43,876 bases of DNA from Virgisporangium ochraceum. Its GTDB lineage: Bacteria > Actinomycetota > Actinomycetes > Mycobacteriales > Micromonosporaceae. Each line of letters begins with the position of its first letter. Position 1 is the stretch's first letter. The stretch spans positions 1-43,876 of the forward strand of contig NZ_BOPH01000008.1 of the NCBI RefSeq assembly GCF_016863655.1, written 5' to 3'. A program made the position numbers and the translations under genes. Below the pieces are notes generated by a model, which worked only from the letters and a program-made list of their open reading frames with translations, ran no database searches and was not told where the DNA came from. Shown piece by piece: positions 1 to 9,000 of this stretch.

Positions 1-44
1 GGCGGAGAGGGGGCTTTGCCGGCCGGCGGTGGAGTCGTCCGCCC

Positions 45-713
45 CTAGCGCCAGCGTTTGATGAGGCCCTTCGCCGCGTCCCTGGCCCGACGGGCCGGCG
101 GTGGAACGGCCGTGGCCTGTGCGCGGAACGACTCCGGCGTGTCCTCGGCGCGGATGCTGAACCGCGGCTGCAGCCACGCGGTCGGGTCGGTTGCCCGCCG
201 GTCGGACGTGTAGACGCGGCGGTAGCCGAACCTGCGCAGGTCGCCCAGCAGGCGACGGTCGTACCGGCCGAGCGGGCACGCGGCCGCGTCGACCGCGGTG
301 CCGGTGACCGCGGCGATGCGGGCCCGGGCGTCGACGAGCTCGGCCCGGTTGGTGGCCGGGTCGAGCCCGCGCCACGGGATGTGGTTCATGCCGTGGGTGC
401 CGACGGTCATCCCCGACGCGACGAGCTCCTTCACCGCCGGCTCGTCGAGCGACCCGGCGTGGCCCAGCCGGCCGGCGAGCACGAAGAAGTCGGCGGTGAG
501 ACCGCGGGAGAGCAGGCCCGGCAGGCCGATCTCCACGTCGGAGGCGTTACCGTCGTCGAAGCTGATGCGCACCGGCTTCGGCCACGAGGCGAGGTCGTCG
601 AGCACGCGGTGGTAGGTGTCGACGCTGATCCAGTACGGGGCCTCGCCGGGCTCCAGTTCGCGCCGGGGCGTGCCGATCCCGTGGAAGCAGACGTTGATGA
701 CGGTCTCAGGCAT
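45..713 (-). CDS. Polysaccharide deacetylase (NodB-like) family protein
   Basis: 222 residues. It probably removes N- or O-acetyl groups from a surface polysaccharide or its precursor. The NodB core is visible: a metal-binding and catalytic SFDDG at residues 51-55 and a THGMNH segment at 106-111, which gives the HxxxH metal pair (His107/His111). No signal peptide is evident, so it may act in the cytoplasm or on a lipid-linked intermediate; the family includes both secreted and cytoplasmic members. The ATG start overlaps the end of the upstream GT2 gene by 8 nt, so it is the third gene of a GT4-GT2-deacetylase operon. Substrate cannot be told from sequence. Confidence 0.85.
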   Translation of the reverse strand: MPETVINVCFHGIGTPRRELEPGEAPYWISVDTYHRVLDDLASWPKPVRISFDDGNASDVEIGLPGLLSRGLTADFFVLAGRLGHAGSLDEPAVKELVASGMTVGTHGMNHIPWRGLDPATNRAELVDARARIAAVTGTAVDAAACPLGRYDRRLLGDLRRFGYRRVYTSDRRATDPTAWLQPRFSIRAEDTPESFRAQATAVPPPARRARDAAKGLIKRWR

Positions 714-1527
714 TCACTGTCCTACTCGACTCGTCGCGTCCCCAGTCGGTGGCGGTGCGCGAGCGCCGGTCGGCGATCAGTGTGATCGCCGCGTAGAACA
801 GCCCGGCCGGGGCGAGCCAGGGCCGGGGCAGCACCACGTCCTTCAGCCACGACGACCGGCGCGCCGGACGTACGGCCGACCCGCCCGCCGCGCGCATCCT
901 GGCATTGCCCGCGCGCACGCGGACCAGTCGGCGGATCAGGTCGGCGGTGCGGCGCGGGGTGGCCACCACCGACGTCGCGCCGGCCACCTCACGCTTCTCG
1001 CCGACCTCGAACAGCGAGTCGAGGTACAGGTCGTCGGCGTGCAGCGCCGGGAACCGGTCGAACCGGGCCCGGCCCTTCTCGGACAGGACGATCGCGCCGC
1101 GGCCGTACAGCGCGTCGCGGAACGCCGGCAGCCGGCGGTTGATCGCGTAGTAGGCCCGCACCGGCAGCGGCCGGCCCTTCGTGTCGAGGCGCCGGCCCGG
1201 CGCCGCGGCGAGCAGGCCCGCCTCGACGGCCTCGATGAGCGCGGGCACCGACCCGGGGGTGAGGACGATGTCGGCGTCGAGGTACAGCCGGGGGAACCCG
1301 ACGGCCACCTCTTCGCCGGCGTTGAGGGCGCCCGCCTTGCCCGGCTCGGGCAGCGACAGCACCCGCACGCCGGGCCGCGTGGCCGCGACCGCGGCGGTGG
1401 CGTCGGTGCAGCCGTTGGCGACCACGGTGACGTCGAGCCCGCCGGGCGGCGGGTCGGCGAGCAGCGCGTCGAGGCACCGCCCGATCACGGCCGCCTCGTT
1501 GTGGGCGGCGATGACGACGCTCGTCAC
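706..1527 (-). CDS. Family 2 glycosyltransferase
   Basis: 273 residues. A GT-A fold inverting transferase: the N-terminal nucleotide-binding strand SVVIAAHNE is at residues 3-11 and the metal-binding DAD motif (LDADIVLT) at 83-90. A hydrophobic stretch near residues 240-256 may associate with the membrane. It probably adds a sugar from a nucleotide donor to a lipid-linked glycan on the cytoplasmic face. The GTG start overlaps the stop of the upstream GT4 gene (GTGA), and its own end overlaps the deacetylase, so the three are translationally coupled. The donor sugar is unknown. Confidence 0.85.
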   Translation of the reverse strand: MTSVVIAAHNEAAVIGRCLDALLADPPPGGLDVTVVANGCTDATAAVAATRPGVRVLSLPEPGKAGALNAGEEVAVGFPRLYLDADIVLTPGSVPALIEAVEAGLLAAAPGRRLDTKGRPLPVRAYYAINRRLPAFRDALYGRGAIVLSEKGRARFDRFPALHADDLYLDSLFEVGEKREVAGATSVVATPRRTADLIRRLVRVRAGNARMRAAGGSAVRPARRSSWLKDVVLPRPWLAPAGLFYAAITLIADRRSRTATDWGRDESSRTVNA

Positions 1528-2819
1528 AGGTCGGCCCCGGGGCCCGCGCCCGCGGCAGCGGGCGCGTCAGGCAGGGCACCGACTCTCTCGTCGGCGGCCT
1601 GGCGCTGCCGCGGAATGTCCACAGTGGACTTCTTCAGCTTCCTCGCCAGCAGGGTCTTCCAGATCCCGACGTACATGCGCTCCTGGATGTTCCAGGACAG
1701 GCGCTCGGCGAAGCGGGCCAGGCCGTCCCTGCGCATCTGGGCGCGCCGCCCGGGGTCGTCGAGGAGGTCGTCGATCGCCTCGGCGAACTCCTCACCGGAC
1801 CCGGTGGCCACGTACACGGCCGCGTCGGCGGCGGTGCGGCGGGTCTCGGTGAGGTCGGCGGCCACGACCGGCACGCCGCGCCCGAGGTACTCGACCGTCT
1901 TGGCCATCGTGGACAGATCGTTCATGCGGGTCGGCAGGTCGGGCTGGATCGCCACGGTGGCCGACCGGAGCAGGTCGTCGACGGCCGGGCCGTCGAGCCA
2001 GCCGGCGAACTCGACCACGTCGCCCAGGCCACGGTCGGCGACCATCTTGGTGAGCACGGGCATCTGCTCGCCGTCGCCGGCGATGACCACGCGCCAGTCG
2101 CGCTGCGGGCGCCGGTACCGCAGCGCCTCCGCGGCCTCGACGACACCCTCCACGTGGTCCTGCGGGCCGATGACGCCGAGGTAGACGATGCGGTGCTGGT
2201 CTGACACCACGGGCTCGGTCGGTGAGATCTCACTCGCCGCCGGGCCGTTGCGCACCACCGTCACCTTGCCGGGACGCACGCCGCGCCGCTCGGCGTTCTC
2301 CTTGAAGGACTCGTTCGTCGCGAACACGTGTGTCGCCGTGCGCAACGTCAGCCACTCCAGCGCCACGAGCGTGCGGAACATCACCTTGTTCGGGCTGCCG
2401 TTCGCCCGGGTGGCGTAGACCTCGGGGCACAGGTCGTGGTGGTCGAACACCCACGGCCGGCCGAGCGCGCGGATCAGCAGCGCCAGCGGCCAGTAGACGT
2501 CGGGCGGGTTGCACACCTGCACCGCCTGCGCCCGTCCCCGCAGCAGCTCCCCGAGCAGCCGGACCGCCACGCACAGGAACGACCAGCCGAACTCGACCGC
2601 GAACGTCACCGGACCCGACCCGAGCACCTTCACCGGGTACGGCCGCAGCCGGGTGCCCCGGCTGCCGGGCAGGATCTTCAGGTTCCGGTCGCCGCGTGGT
2701 GCGATCACCGTGACGTCGAAGCCGGCGGCCTCCAGCGAGAGGCACTCCCGGATGACCCGGCGGTCACGCTCGGCGGGAAGGTTGGCAACGAGGATGGAAA
2801 CACTCGGTCTGCGTCCCAT
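1524..2819 (-). CDS. Family 4 glycosyltransferase
   Basis: 431 residues from the ATG at 2819; the open frame extends further upstream but the family N-terminus (SVSILVANLPAERDRRV) begins here. It is a GT-B fold retaining transferase: the N-terminal half has a hydrophobic patch around a PDVYWPLALLI stretch typical of WecA/WbuB-like enzymes, and the C-terminal half has the donor-binding region KTVEYLGRGVPVVAADLTE. It is the first gene of the GT4-GT2-deacetylase operon, divergent from the Wzz-like gene across a 506-bp gap. An exact GTCCANNNTGGAC palindrome lies in its 3' part. Sugar specificity is not predictable. Confidence 0.85.
   Translation of the reverse strand: MGRRPSVSILVANLPAERDRRVIRECLSLEAAGFDVTVIAPRGDRNLKILPGSRGTRLRPYPVKVLGSGPVTFAVEFGWSFLCVAVRLLGELLRGRAQAVQVCNPPDVYWPLALLIRALGRPWVFDHHDLCPEVYATRANGSPNKVMFRTLVALEWLTLRTATHVFATNESFKENAERRGVRPGKVTVVRNGPAASEISPTEPVVSDQHRIVYLGVIGPQDHVEGVVEAAEALRYRRPQRDWRVVIAGDGEQMPVLTKMVADRGLGDVVEFAGWLDGPAVDDLLRSATVAIQPDLPTRMNDLSTMAKTVEYLGRGVPVVAADLTETRRTAADAAVYVATGSGEEFAEAIDDLLDDPGRRAQMRRDGLARFAERLSWNIQERMYVGIWKTLLARKLKKSTVDIPRQRQAADERVGALPDAPAAAGAGPGADL
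1617..1629. repeat. GTCCANNNTGGAC palindrome (CAG centre)
   Basis: Exact copy of the recurrent palindrome near the 3' end of the GT4 gene, encoding STVD. Confidence 0.7.
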
Positions 2820-3325
2820 GTACCCACTCTTCGTGTCCGATGTCGTGTCCGATGTCGCCCGAATGTCGCGAAGAAACTTCACGAGGCTCGCGCAAACGAT
2901 GCCGAACGCGGTCGGACAACTGCAAGGGGCCACCAGGTCGGTTTCGATGTCACCTTTCCGGCAAGTCGTGGCGCAGATTGCCGACATTCACAGCTTCGAT
3001 CAGGGTCGATGCTGGGTATGTCCGGCGCAGGCGCGCCCCGTCCCGTTTGCCATCCCCCGAACGACCGATGCCCCGCCTCCGCCGACGGACCCCACGCCCG
3101 GCGACCGCCGACGCGCGGCCGCCGAACGGGCGCAGTGCCACGCCGGTCGATGGGCGATAGTGGCGCTCCAACCGACAAAGACCTGCCCAGAGCCGTCGCA
3201 CCGGGCGTAGCGCCCGAGGGCTAACCTTGCGGATGCGCAGCCCGGATGCGGATACTTGCCGGGCAAATCCCCTCAGGCTGTCCTGCCCCCTCACTCCGGG
3301 CCAGTCGACCGAATGAAGGAACACC
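2820..3325. promoter_or_regulatory. Divergent intergenic region with tandem 12-bp repeats
   Basis: This 506-bp gap separates the divergent GT4 and Wzz-like genes and should hold both promoters. Just upstream of the GT4 start, GTGTCCGATGTC occurs twice in perfect tandem (2833-2844 and 2845-2856), and a degenerate third copy follows to 2867. The roughly one-helical-turn spacing suggests a regulator binding site. A small hairpin with 6-bp arms (CGGGCG-TAG-CGCCCG) lies at 3202-3216. The gap contains short open frames on both strands but none with a convincing start or a recognisable product. Confidence 0.4.
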
Positions 3326-4414
3326 ATGGATCTGTGGGATCTCACCCGACTCCTCTTCCGGCGGTGGTACTTCGCGGTGCCGATCCTGCTGGTGTCGGCG
3401 TTGGTCGCGGTCCTCGTGGCCCGGTCGGTCGAGCCTGACTACCGCGCCACCGGCAACGCGGTGCTGATCCCGGCGCCCGGCGACCCGGGCGACGCGGAGG
3501 CGCGGGCGCAGAACAAGGCGATCAACCGGCCGCCGAACCCCTGGGGAGACCTCGGCTTCAACGCGCTCGGGCAGGCCGCCATCCTTCAGGTGATGCGGCA
3601 GGAGACGCTGGCGAAGTTCAAGGCCGCCGGGCTCTCCGACAGCATCACGGTGCAGATGGACCTCCGGTCGCCGATCTTCATCATCGAGGCGGTCGGCAAG
3701 TCGCCGGAGCAGGCGACGAACACGGTGCGCGAGGTCATCAAGGAGCTCTCCGCGGAGGTCGCGGCGCAGCAGTCCAGCTACGGCGTCATGCCGCAGGACA
3801 CGATCACCACCCGCACCCTCACCGACGGCGCCGACGTCGAGACGGTCACGTCGAAGGTCAAGCGCGTGCTCGTGGTCATCGTCGGGCTCGGGCTCCTGCT
3901 CACCATGGCCGGCACGATCGGTATCGACGTGTTGCTGCGGTGGCTGCGCGGCCGCCGCCGCCCCGAGGGCGACGACGGCCCGCCCGCCCTCGACGAGGAG
4001 CCGGAGACCGCGGCGAACCCGGTCATCCAGCCGCGCTTCCTCGCCACCCGGCCGGCCCAGATGTCGTCCAGCGACGCGACGCAGGTCATCGGGCGCATCC
4101 CGAGCACCCGGGCGGCCACCAACGGCCAGGTGCAGCTGGCGAAGGCGACAGTTCCAGCGGCCGGCTCGGTTCCGGCCGCGGGTTCGGTTCCGGCCGCCGG
4201 CGCGGCGCCGGCCGCGGGCCGGGCGCCGGCGCGTGGTTCCGGCCGCTCGTCGGTGCGGATCGAGAACGGCGGGGGACGCCGTGGCGAGCCCGACGAGAAC
4301 AACGGCTCCAACGGGAAGGTCCAGCCCGTGAGCGGTGCCGAGGCGACGATCATCCTGCCGATCCCCCGTAGCCAGTGGTCGAGGGGGAACGACGACCGGA
4401 ACGGTGGGCGTTGA
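3326..4414 (+). CDS. Wzz-like polysaccharide chain-length / co-polymerase membrane protein
   Basis: 362 residues. The N-terminus (MDLWDLTRLLFRRWYFAVP) is typical of the Wzz/capsular polysaccharide family, followed by a first transmembrane helix (about residues 17-33), an extracytoplasmic domain, and a second helix (about 180-205) running into a basic RWLRGRRR segment. The C-terminal cytoplasmic tail is low complexity, with VPAAGS-type repeats encoded around 4150-4236, and there is no tyrosine-kinase domain. Such proteins set chain length in Wzy-dependent polymer synthesis. It is the first gene of the plus-strand glycan set and its TGA overlaps the TTG start of the ligase-like gene. A GAAGGA ribosome-binding site precedes the ATG. 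Confidence 0.8.
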   Translation: MDLWDLTRLLFRRWYFAVPILLVSALVAVLVARSVEPDYRATGNAVLIPAPGDPGDAEARAQNKAINRPPNPWGDLGFNALGQAAILQVMRQETLAKFKAAGLSDSITVQMDLRSPIFIIEAVGKSPEQATNTVREVIKELSAEVAAQQSSYGVMPQDTITTRTLTDGADVETVTSKVKRVLVVIVGLGLLLTMAGTIGIDVLLRWLRGRRRPEGDDGPPALDEEPETAANPVIQPRFLATRPAQMSSSDATQVIGRIPSTRAATNGQVQLAKATVPAAGSVPAAGSVPAAGAAPAAGRAPARGSGRSSVRIENGGGRRGEPDENNGSNGKVQPVSGAEATIILPIPRSQWSRGNDDRNGGR

Positions 4415-5796
4415 CCTCGACCGCGCTTCACCCGGTCGATCTGGAGCCGACGCTCCTTCAGGAACGGACGTACGGCACCCGGCGACGGCTGACGCGCATC
4501 GACGCCGCGGGGCTGCTGAGCCTCATGGTGTTCCTGCTGTACGCCCTGCCCGCACAACTCATCGTGCCGGAGCTGACGTACGCCGGCCGGCCGGCGCTGC
4601 TCGTCGCGTTCGCCCTGTGGTGCTGGTGGCTGCTGGCCCGGCTCAACCACCAGCTGGTGATGCTGGGGCCGCAGCCGATGCGGTGGGTCGTCATGTTCTA
4701 CCTGATGGCCACGTTGATGTCGTTCATCGCCGGCACGATGCGCGGGCTGCCCGAGCTCGAACGCAACGGCATGGACTTCAACCTCATCCTCACCATCGAG
4801 TTCCTCGGCGTGGTGCTGATGGCCGCCGACGGGATGCCCAACTGGGAACGGCTGCTCGGCGTCATGCGGGTGTTCGTCTGGTCGGCGGGGATCATGGCCG
4901 GGGTCGCCATCCTGCAGGTGGCCAGCGGCATCAACGTCGTCACGTACATCAAGCTGCCGGGCACGGCGTTCGCGGGCGACGTCGCCGACTTCCAGCCCCG
5001 CGGTGACGGCGGCCTGTTCCGGGTCGCGGGTACCGCCACGCACTACATCGAGTTCAGCACGCTGATGGCGATGGCGATCCCGTTCGCCATCCACTTCGCC
5101 CGGTTCGCGCCGAGCACGCGCGCCCGGGTCGCGGCCGGGGTGGTGGCGCTGATGACCGCCGTGGCGCTGCCGCTGGCGATCTCGCGCACCGGCGTCCTGG
5201 CGCTGCTCGTCGTCGTGCTGGTGATGTTCATCTGGGGCTGGAACTGGCGGGTCCGGTACAACGTGGGACTCATCGGCATCGTCGTGATGGGCGGGCTCTC
5301 GGTGGTCAAGCCGGGTCTGCTCGGCACGATCAAGTCGATGTTCACCTCTGTGGGCGAGGACCCGAGCATCTCCGGGCGCACCGACGACTACACGATCGTC
5401 GGGAACTTCTTCAACCAGCGGCCGTGGCTGGGCCGCGGTCCCGGCACGCTCATCCCGGACCTGTACCTGATCCTCGACAACCAGTGGCTGCTGACGGTCG
5501 TCACCGGTGGCCTGGTCGGCCTCGCCGCGCTGGCCGCGCTGCACCTGGTCTCGCTGACGCTCGCGGCGATCGCGCTGCGCCGGTCGACGCGGCCGGAGGA
5601 CCGGCACCTCTGCGCGGCACTCATCTCGTCGGTGGTCGTTTCGATGGTGGTTTCGGCAACGTTCGACACATTGTCGTTCACGACCTTTTCGTTCACAGTC
5701 GCGCTCATGTGTGGATTCTGCGGCGCCGTATGGCGTTTCACACATCCGCGCGCGGCCGTTCGTACATCGAGCGTCCGCTGGTTCGCCAATGAATAG
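4411..5796 (+). CDS. O-antigen ligase / polymerase-like (Wzy) membrane protein
   Basis: About 461 residues with many predicted transmembrane helices and a larger external loop near the C-terminal third, where the conserved segment SGRTDDYTIVGNFFNQRPWLGRGPG occupies the usual Wzy_C/WaaL position. It likely polymerises repeat units or ligates the glycan outside the membrane. I chose the TTG at 4411, which overlaps the upstream stop as TTGA. A GTG at 4375 in the same frame would add 12 residues, but their codons have poor third-position GC, unlike the rest. Polymerase versus ligase cannot be decided from sequence. Confidence 0.8.
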   Translation: MTSTALHPVDLEPTLLQERTYGTRRRLTRIDAAGLLSLMVFLLYALPAQLIVPELTYAGRPALLVAFALWCWWLLARLNHQLVMLGPQPMRWVVMFYLMATLMSFIAGTMRGLPELERNGMDFNLILTIEFLGVVLMAADGMPNWERLLGVMRVFVWSAGIMAGVAILQVASGINVVTYIKLPGTAFAGDVADFQPRGDGGLFRVAGTATHYIEFSTLMAMAIPFAIHFARFAPSTRARVAAGVVALMTAVALPLAISRTGVLALLVVVLVMFIWGWNWRVRYNVGLIGIVVMGGLSVVKPGLLGTIKSMFTSVGEDPSISGRTDDYTIVGNFFNQRPWLGRGPGTLIPDLYLILDNQWLLTVVTGGLVGLAALAALHLVSLTLAAIALRRSTRPEDRHLCAALISSVVVSMVVSATFDTLSFTTFSFTVALMCGFCGAVWRFTHPRAAVRTSSVRWFANE

Positions 5797-6025
5797 AAAC
5801 TGACGGATCGGCGACAGCGGGCCGCATTCACGTGCGGACTTTGAGTATCCGCGTTGGGGCTGGTGGGGACCGGTTCATCCGTTCGTCGGAATAGCCCGTC
5901 CGAGCGTTCGGGCATTAGCGATTTAATGATCGCTTGTCCCTTTCTTAAGGAACTACTAGGTTCGCTCCAGACCTATCGCGAATGGGTCTCCACTTCGTCA
6001 TGTTCTTCAGTCGATAGGAGCCGTT
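5797..6025 (+). promoter_or_regulatory. Leader/promoter region of the large secreted protein gene
   Basis: 229 bp without a credible gene. The stretch around 5915-5965 is markedly AT-richer than its surroundings and includes a small inverted repeat, GCGAT (5918-5922) and ATCGC (5929-5933). A strong AGGAG ribosome-binding site lies at 6016-6020, five bases before the GTG start. I read it as a promoter plus leader; no known riboswitch consensus was recognised. Confidence 0.4.
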
Positions 6026-9000
6026 GTGGGCGATAGGGACCAGTCGGATCAGGTGCGCGCACCCCGGTTACCCAGCTGGCAGACCTGGCCGATCGCTGCC
6101 GCGGCCGCCCCGAAACCCGGTCGCCACCGGGTGCCGGTGCGCCGGGCGCGGTGGATCGCCGGGGCCGTGGCCACCGCCACCGTCCTGTTCGCCGGCGTGG
6201 TCGCGAGCCAGCCGGCCGTCGCCGCCGACGACCCGTGCACGCTCAACGCCATCACGTGCGAGAACGCCAAGGACGGCACGTCGCCCTCGGAGTGGGACGA
6301 CATCTGGGGCCCGGGCGACTGGGAGATGCAGGGCTTCGCCACCGACGCGAGCGTCAACGTCGGCGGCACGATCAACTTCAAGATCAGCACCAACGGCTCG
6401 CCCTACCGCATCGACATCTACCGCCTCGGCTACTACCAGGGCAAGGGCGCGCGGAAGATCACCTCGATCACCAACGTGAACGCCAGCCTGTCGGCCAACC
6501 AGCCGAGCTGCTTCAGCGACACCGCCACCACCGGCGTCGTCGACTGCGGCACCTGGCGGGTGTCGGCGAGCTGGCAGGTGCCGACGACCCAGGTCTCCGG
6601 GCTCTACTTCGCCAAGCCGGTGCGCATCAGCGACGGCGCGTCGAGCCACATCCCGTTCGTCGTCCGCAACGACGCCAGCACCGCGCCGGTCTTCTTCAAG
6701 ACCTCCGACGCGACGTGGCAGGCGTACAACGACTACGGCGGCGCCAACTTCTACTGGGGCGACGGCGGCTACGGCCGGGCGCTCAAGGTGAGCTACAACC
6801 GCCCGTACAGCACCCGCAACGTCGGCAACGGCCGCGACTGGCTGTTCAGCAACGAGTACCCGATGATCCGCTTCCTCGAGCGCAACGGGTACGACATGAG
6901 CTACACCACCGACGTCGACAGCGACCGGCGCGGCAACCTGATCCGCAACCACAAGGTGTTCCTGTCCGTCGGCCACGACGAGTACTGGTCGGGCCCGCAG
7001 CGGGCCAACGTGGAAGCGGCCCGCGACGCCGGCGTGCACCTCGCGTTCTTCTCCGGCAACGAGGTCTACTGGAAGACCCGGTGGGAGTCGAGCCTCGACG
7101 GCGCCAACACGCCCTACCGCACGCTGGTCTGCTACAAGGAGACCTGGCAGGGCCAGGAGAACTTCGACCCCAACACGCAGTGGACCGGCACCTGGCGCGA
7201 CCCGCGCCAGCTCGGTCCGCAGTCGCTGGGCGCCGGCAACCCGGAGAACGGCCTGACCGGCACCATGTACATGTCGAACAACACCGACCTGGCCATGCAG
7301 GTGCCGGCCGACCAGGGCAAGAACCGGTTCTGGCGCAACACCACGGTGTCCTCGCAGTCCACCGGGCAGGTCGCCACGCTCGCGCCGCACACGGTCGGCT
7401 ACGAGTCCAATGAGGACGTCGACAACGGCTTCCGGCCCGCCGGCCTGATCCGGCTGTCGACCACCACCGGTCCCGCACCCGAGTACCTGCAGGACTTCGG
7501 CCGCAACGTCGCGCCGGGCACCACCACGCACCACATGACGATGTACAAGAAGGGCACGGCGCTGGTGTTCAGCGCCGGCACGATCCAGTGGGCGTGGGGC
7601 CTGGACTCCGAGCACGACGGCACCCAGTCGCCGGCCGACCCGCGGATGCAGCAGGCCACGTTGAACATCCTGGCCGACATGGACGCGCTGCCGCGCACGC
7701 TGATGACCGGCATGGTCATGCCCAGCAAGTCGACCGACACCGTCGCGCCGACCGCGGCCATCAGCTCGCCGGCCGCCGGCACGACGATCGCCAACGGCAG
7801 CCAGGTCACCCTCACCGGCACCGCGACCGACACGGGTGGCGGCCGGGTCGCCGGCGTCGAGGTCTCCACCGACGGCGCCACCTGGCACCCGGCGACGGGC
7901 ACCTCGGCGTGGACCTATACGTTCTTCTCCGCCGGCGCGACCTCGATGAACGTGCGGGTGCGCGCCATCGACGACAGCGGCAACATCGGTACGGTCCTCG
8001 CCAACCGCACCTACTCGCTCAGCGGGCCGGCCACGCTCTTCGGCCAGCGGACCCCGAAGGTCCCCGCCGTCGGCGACGACAACGGGTCGGTGACGCTCGG
8101 CGTCCAGTTCACGCCGCAGAACAACGGCACCATCACCGGTATCCGCTTCTACAAGGGCACCGGCAACACCGGCACGCACACCGGGACCCTGTGGTCGTCG
8201 TCGGGCAGCGTGCTGCGCACCGGCACCTTCATCAACGAGACCGCGACGGGCTGGCAGACGCTCGTGTTCAGCAGCCCCGTGTCGGTGACCGCCGGCGTCT
8301 CCTACGTCGCCGGCTACCACGCGCCGAGCGGGCGCTACGCGGCCGACGACCGGTTCTTCAGCGCCGCCGACTGGAAGTCCGGCCCGCTGACGGCCACCAA
8401 AGGACAGGGCTCGATCGCGACGGCCACCGCCGGCAACGGCGTGTTCCAGACCGGGAACAGGTTCCCGAACCAGCGCTCGTCGACCGACGCCAACTACTAC
8501 GTCGACGTCACGTTCGTCGACGGCGGCACGGGCAGCGCCCCGACGGTGCTGGCCACCTCGCCCGACGCCGGTGCCACCGGCGCCGCGGTGACCACGGCTC
8601 CGACCGCCACGTTCTCGAAGCAGATGAACACCGGCACGATCTCGTTCACGCTGCGCGACAGCGCCAACGCGACCGTCGCCGGAACCACGGCGTACGACAG
8701 CACCACCGCGACCGCGACGTTCACGCCGGCGGCCAGCCTGGGCACGAACAAGACCTACACGGCCACGGTGACCGGCACCGACACCAACGGCAACGCGATG
8801 GCGAGCGCCAAGGTGTGGTCGTTCACGACCACGTCGTTCACGACCACGTCGTCGCTGTTCGGCAACGCGACGCCGCAGATCGCTTCGTCGGGCGAGAACG
8901 ACGCGGTGACGCTCGGCGTGAAGTTCACGCCGACGGTGAACGGCAAGATCGTCGGCATCCGCTACTACCAGGGACCGAACAACAGCGGTACCCACACCGG

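Noticed and set aside
4150..4236. Short repeated units that could suggest a CRISPR or minisatellite
   Set aside because: They are in-frame codon repeats (VPAAGS) of the Wzz-like tail with no spacers.
3778..5745. A 655-codon minus-strand open frame opposite the Wzz-like and ligase-like genes
   Set aside because: Composition is dominated by Arg, His, Asp and Gln, as expected of an antisense shadow of a membrane protein.
5797..6025. Riboswitch (such as a cyclic-di-AMP type) before the secreted DUF4082 gene
   Set aside because: Length and location would fit a cell-wall riboswitch, but I could not match the conserved blocks of any class.
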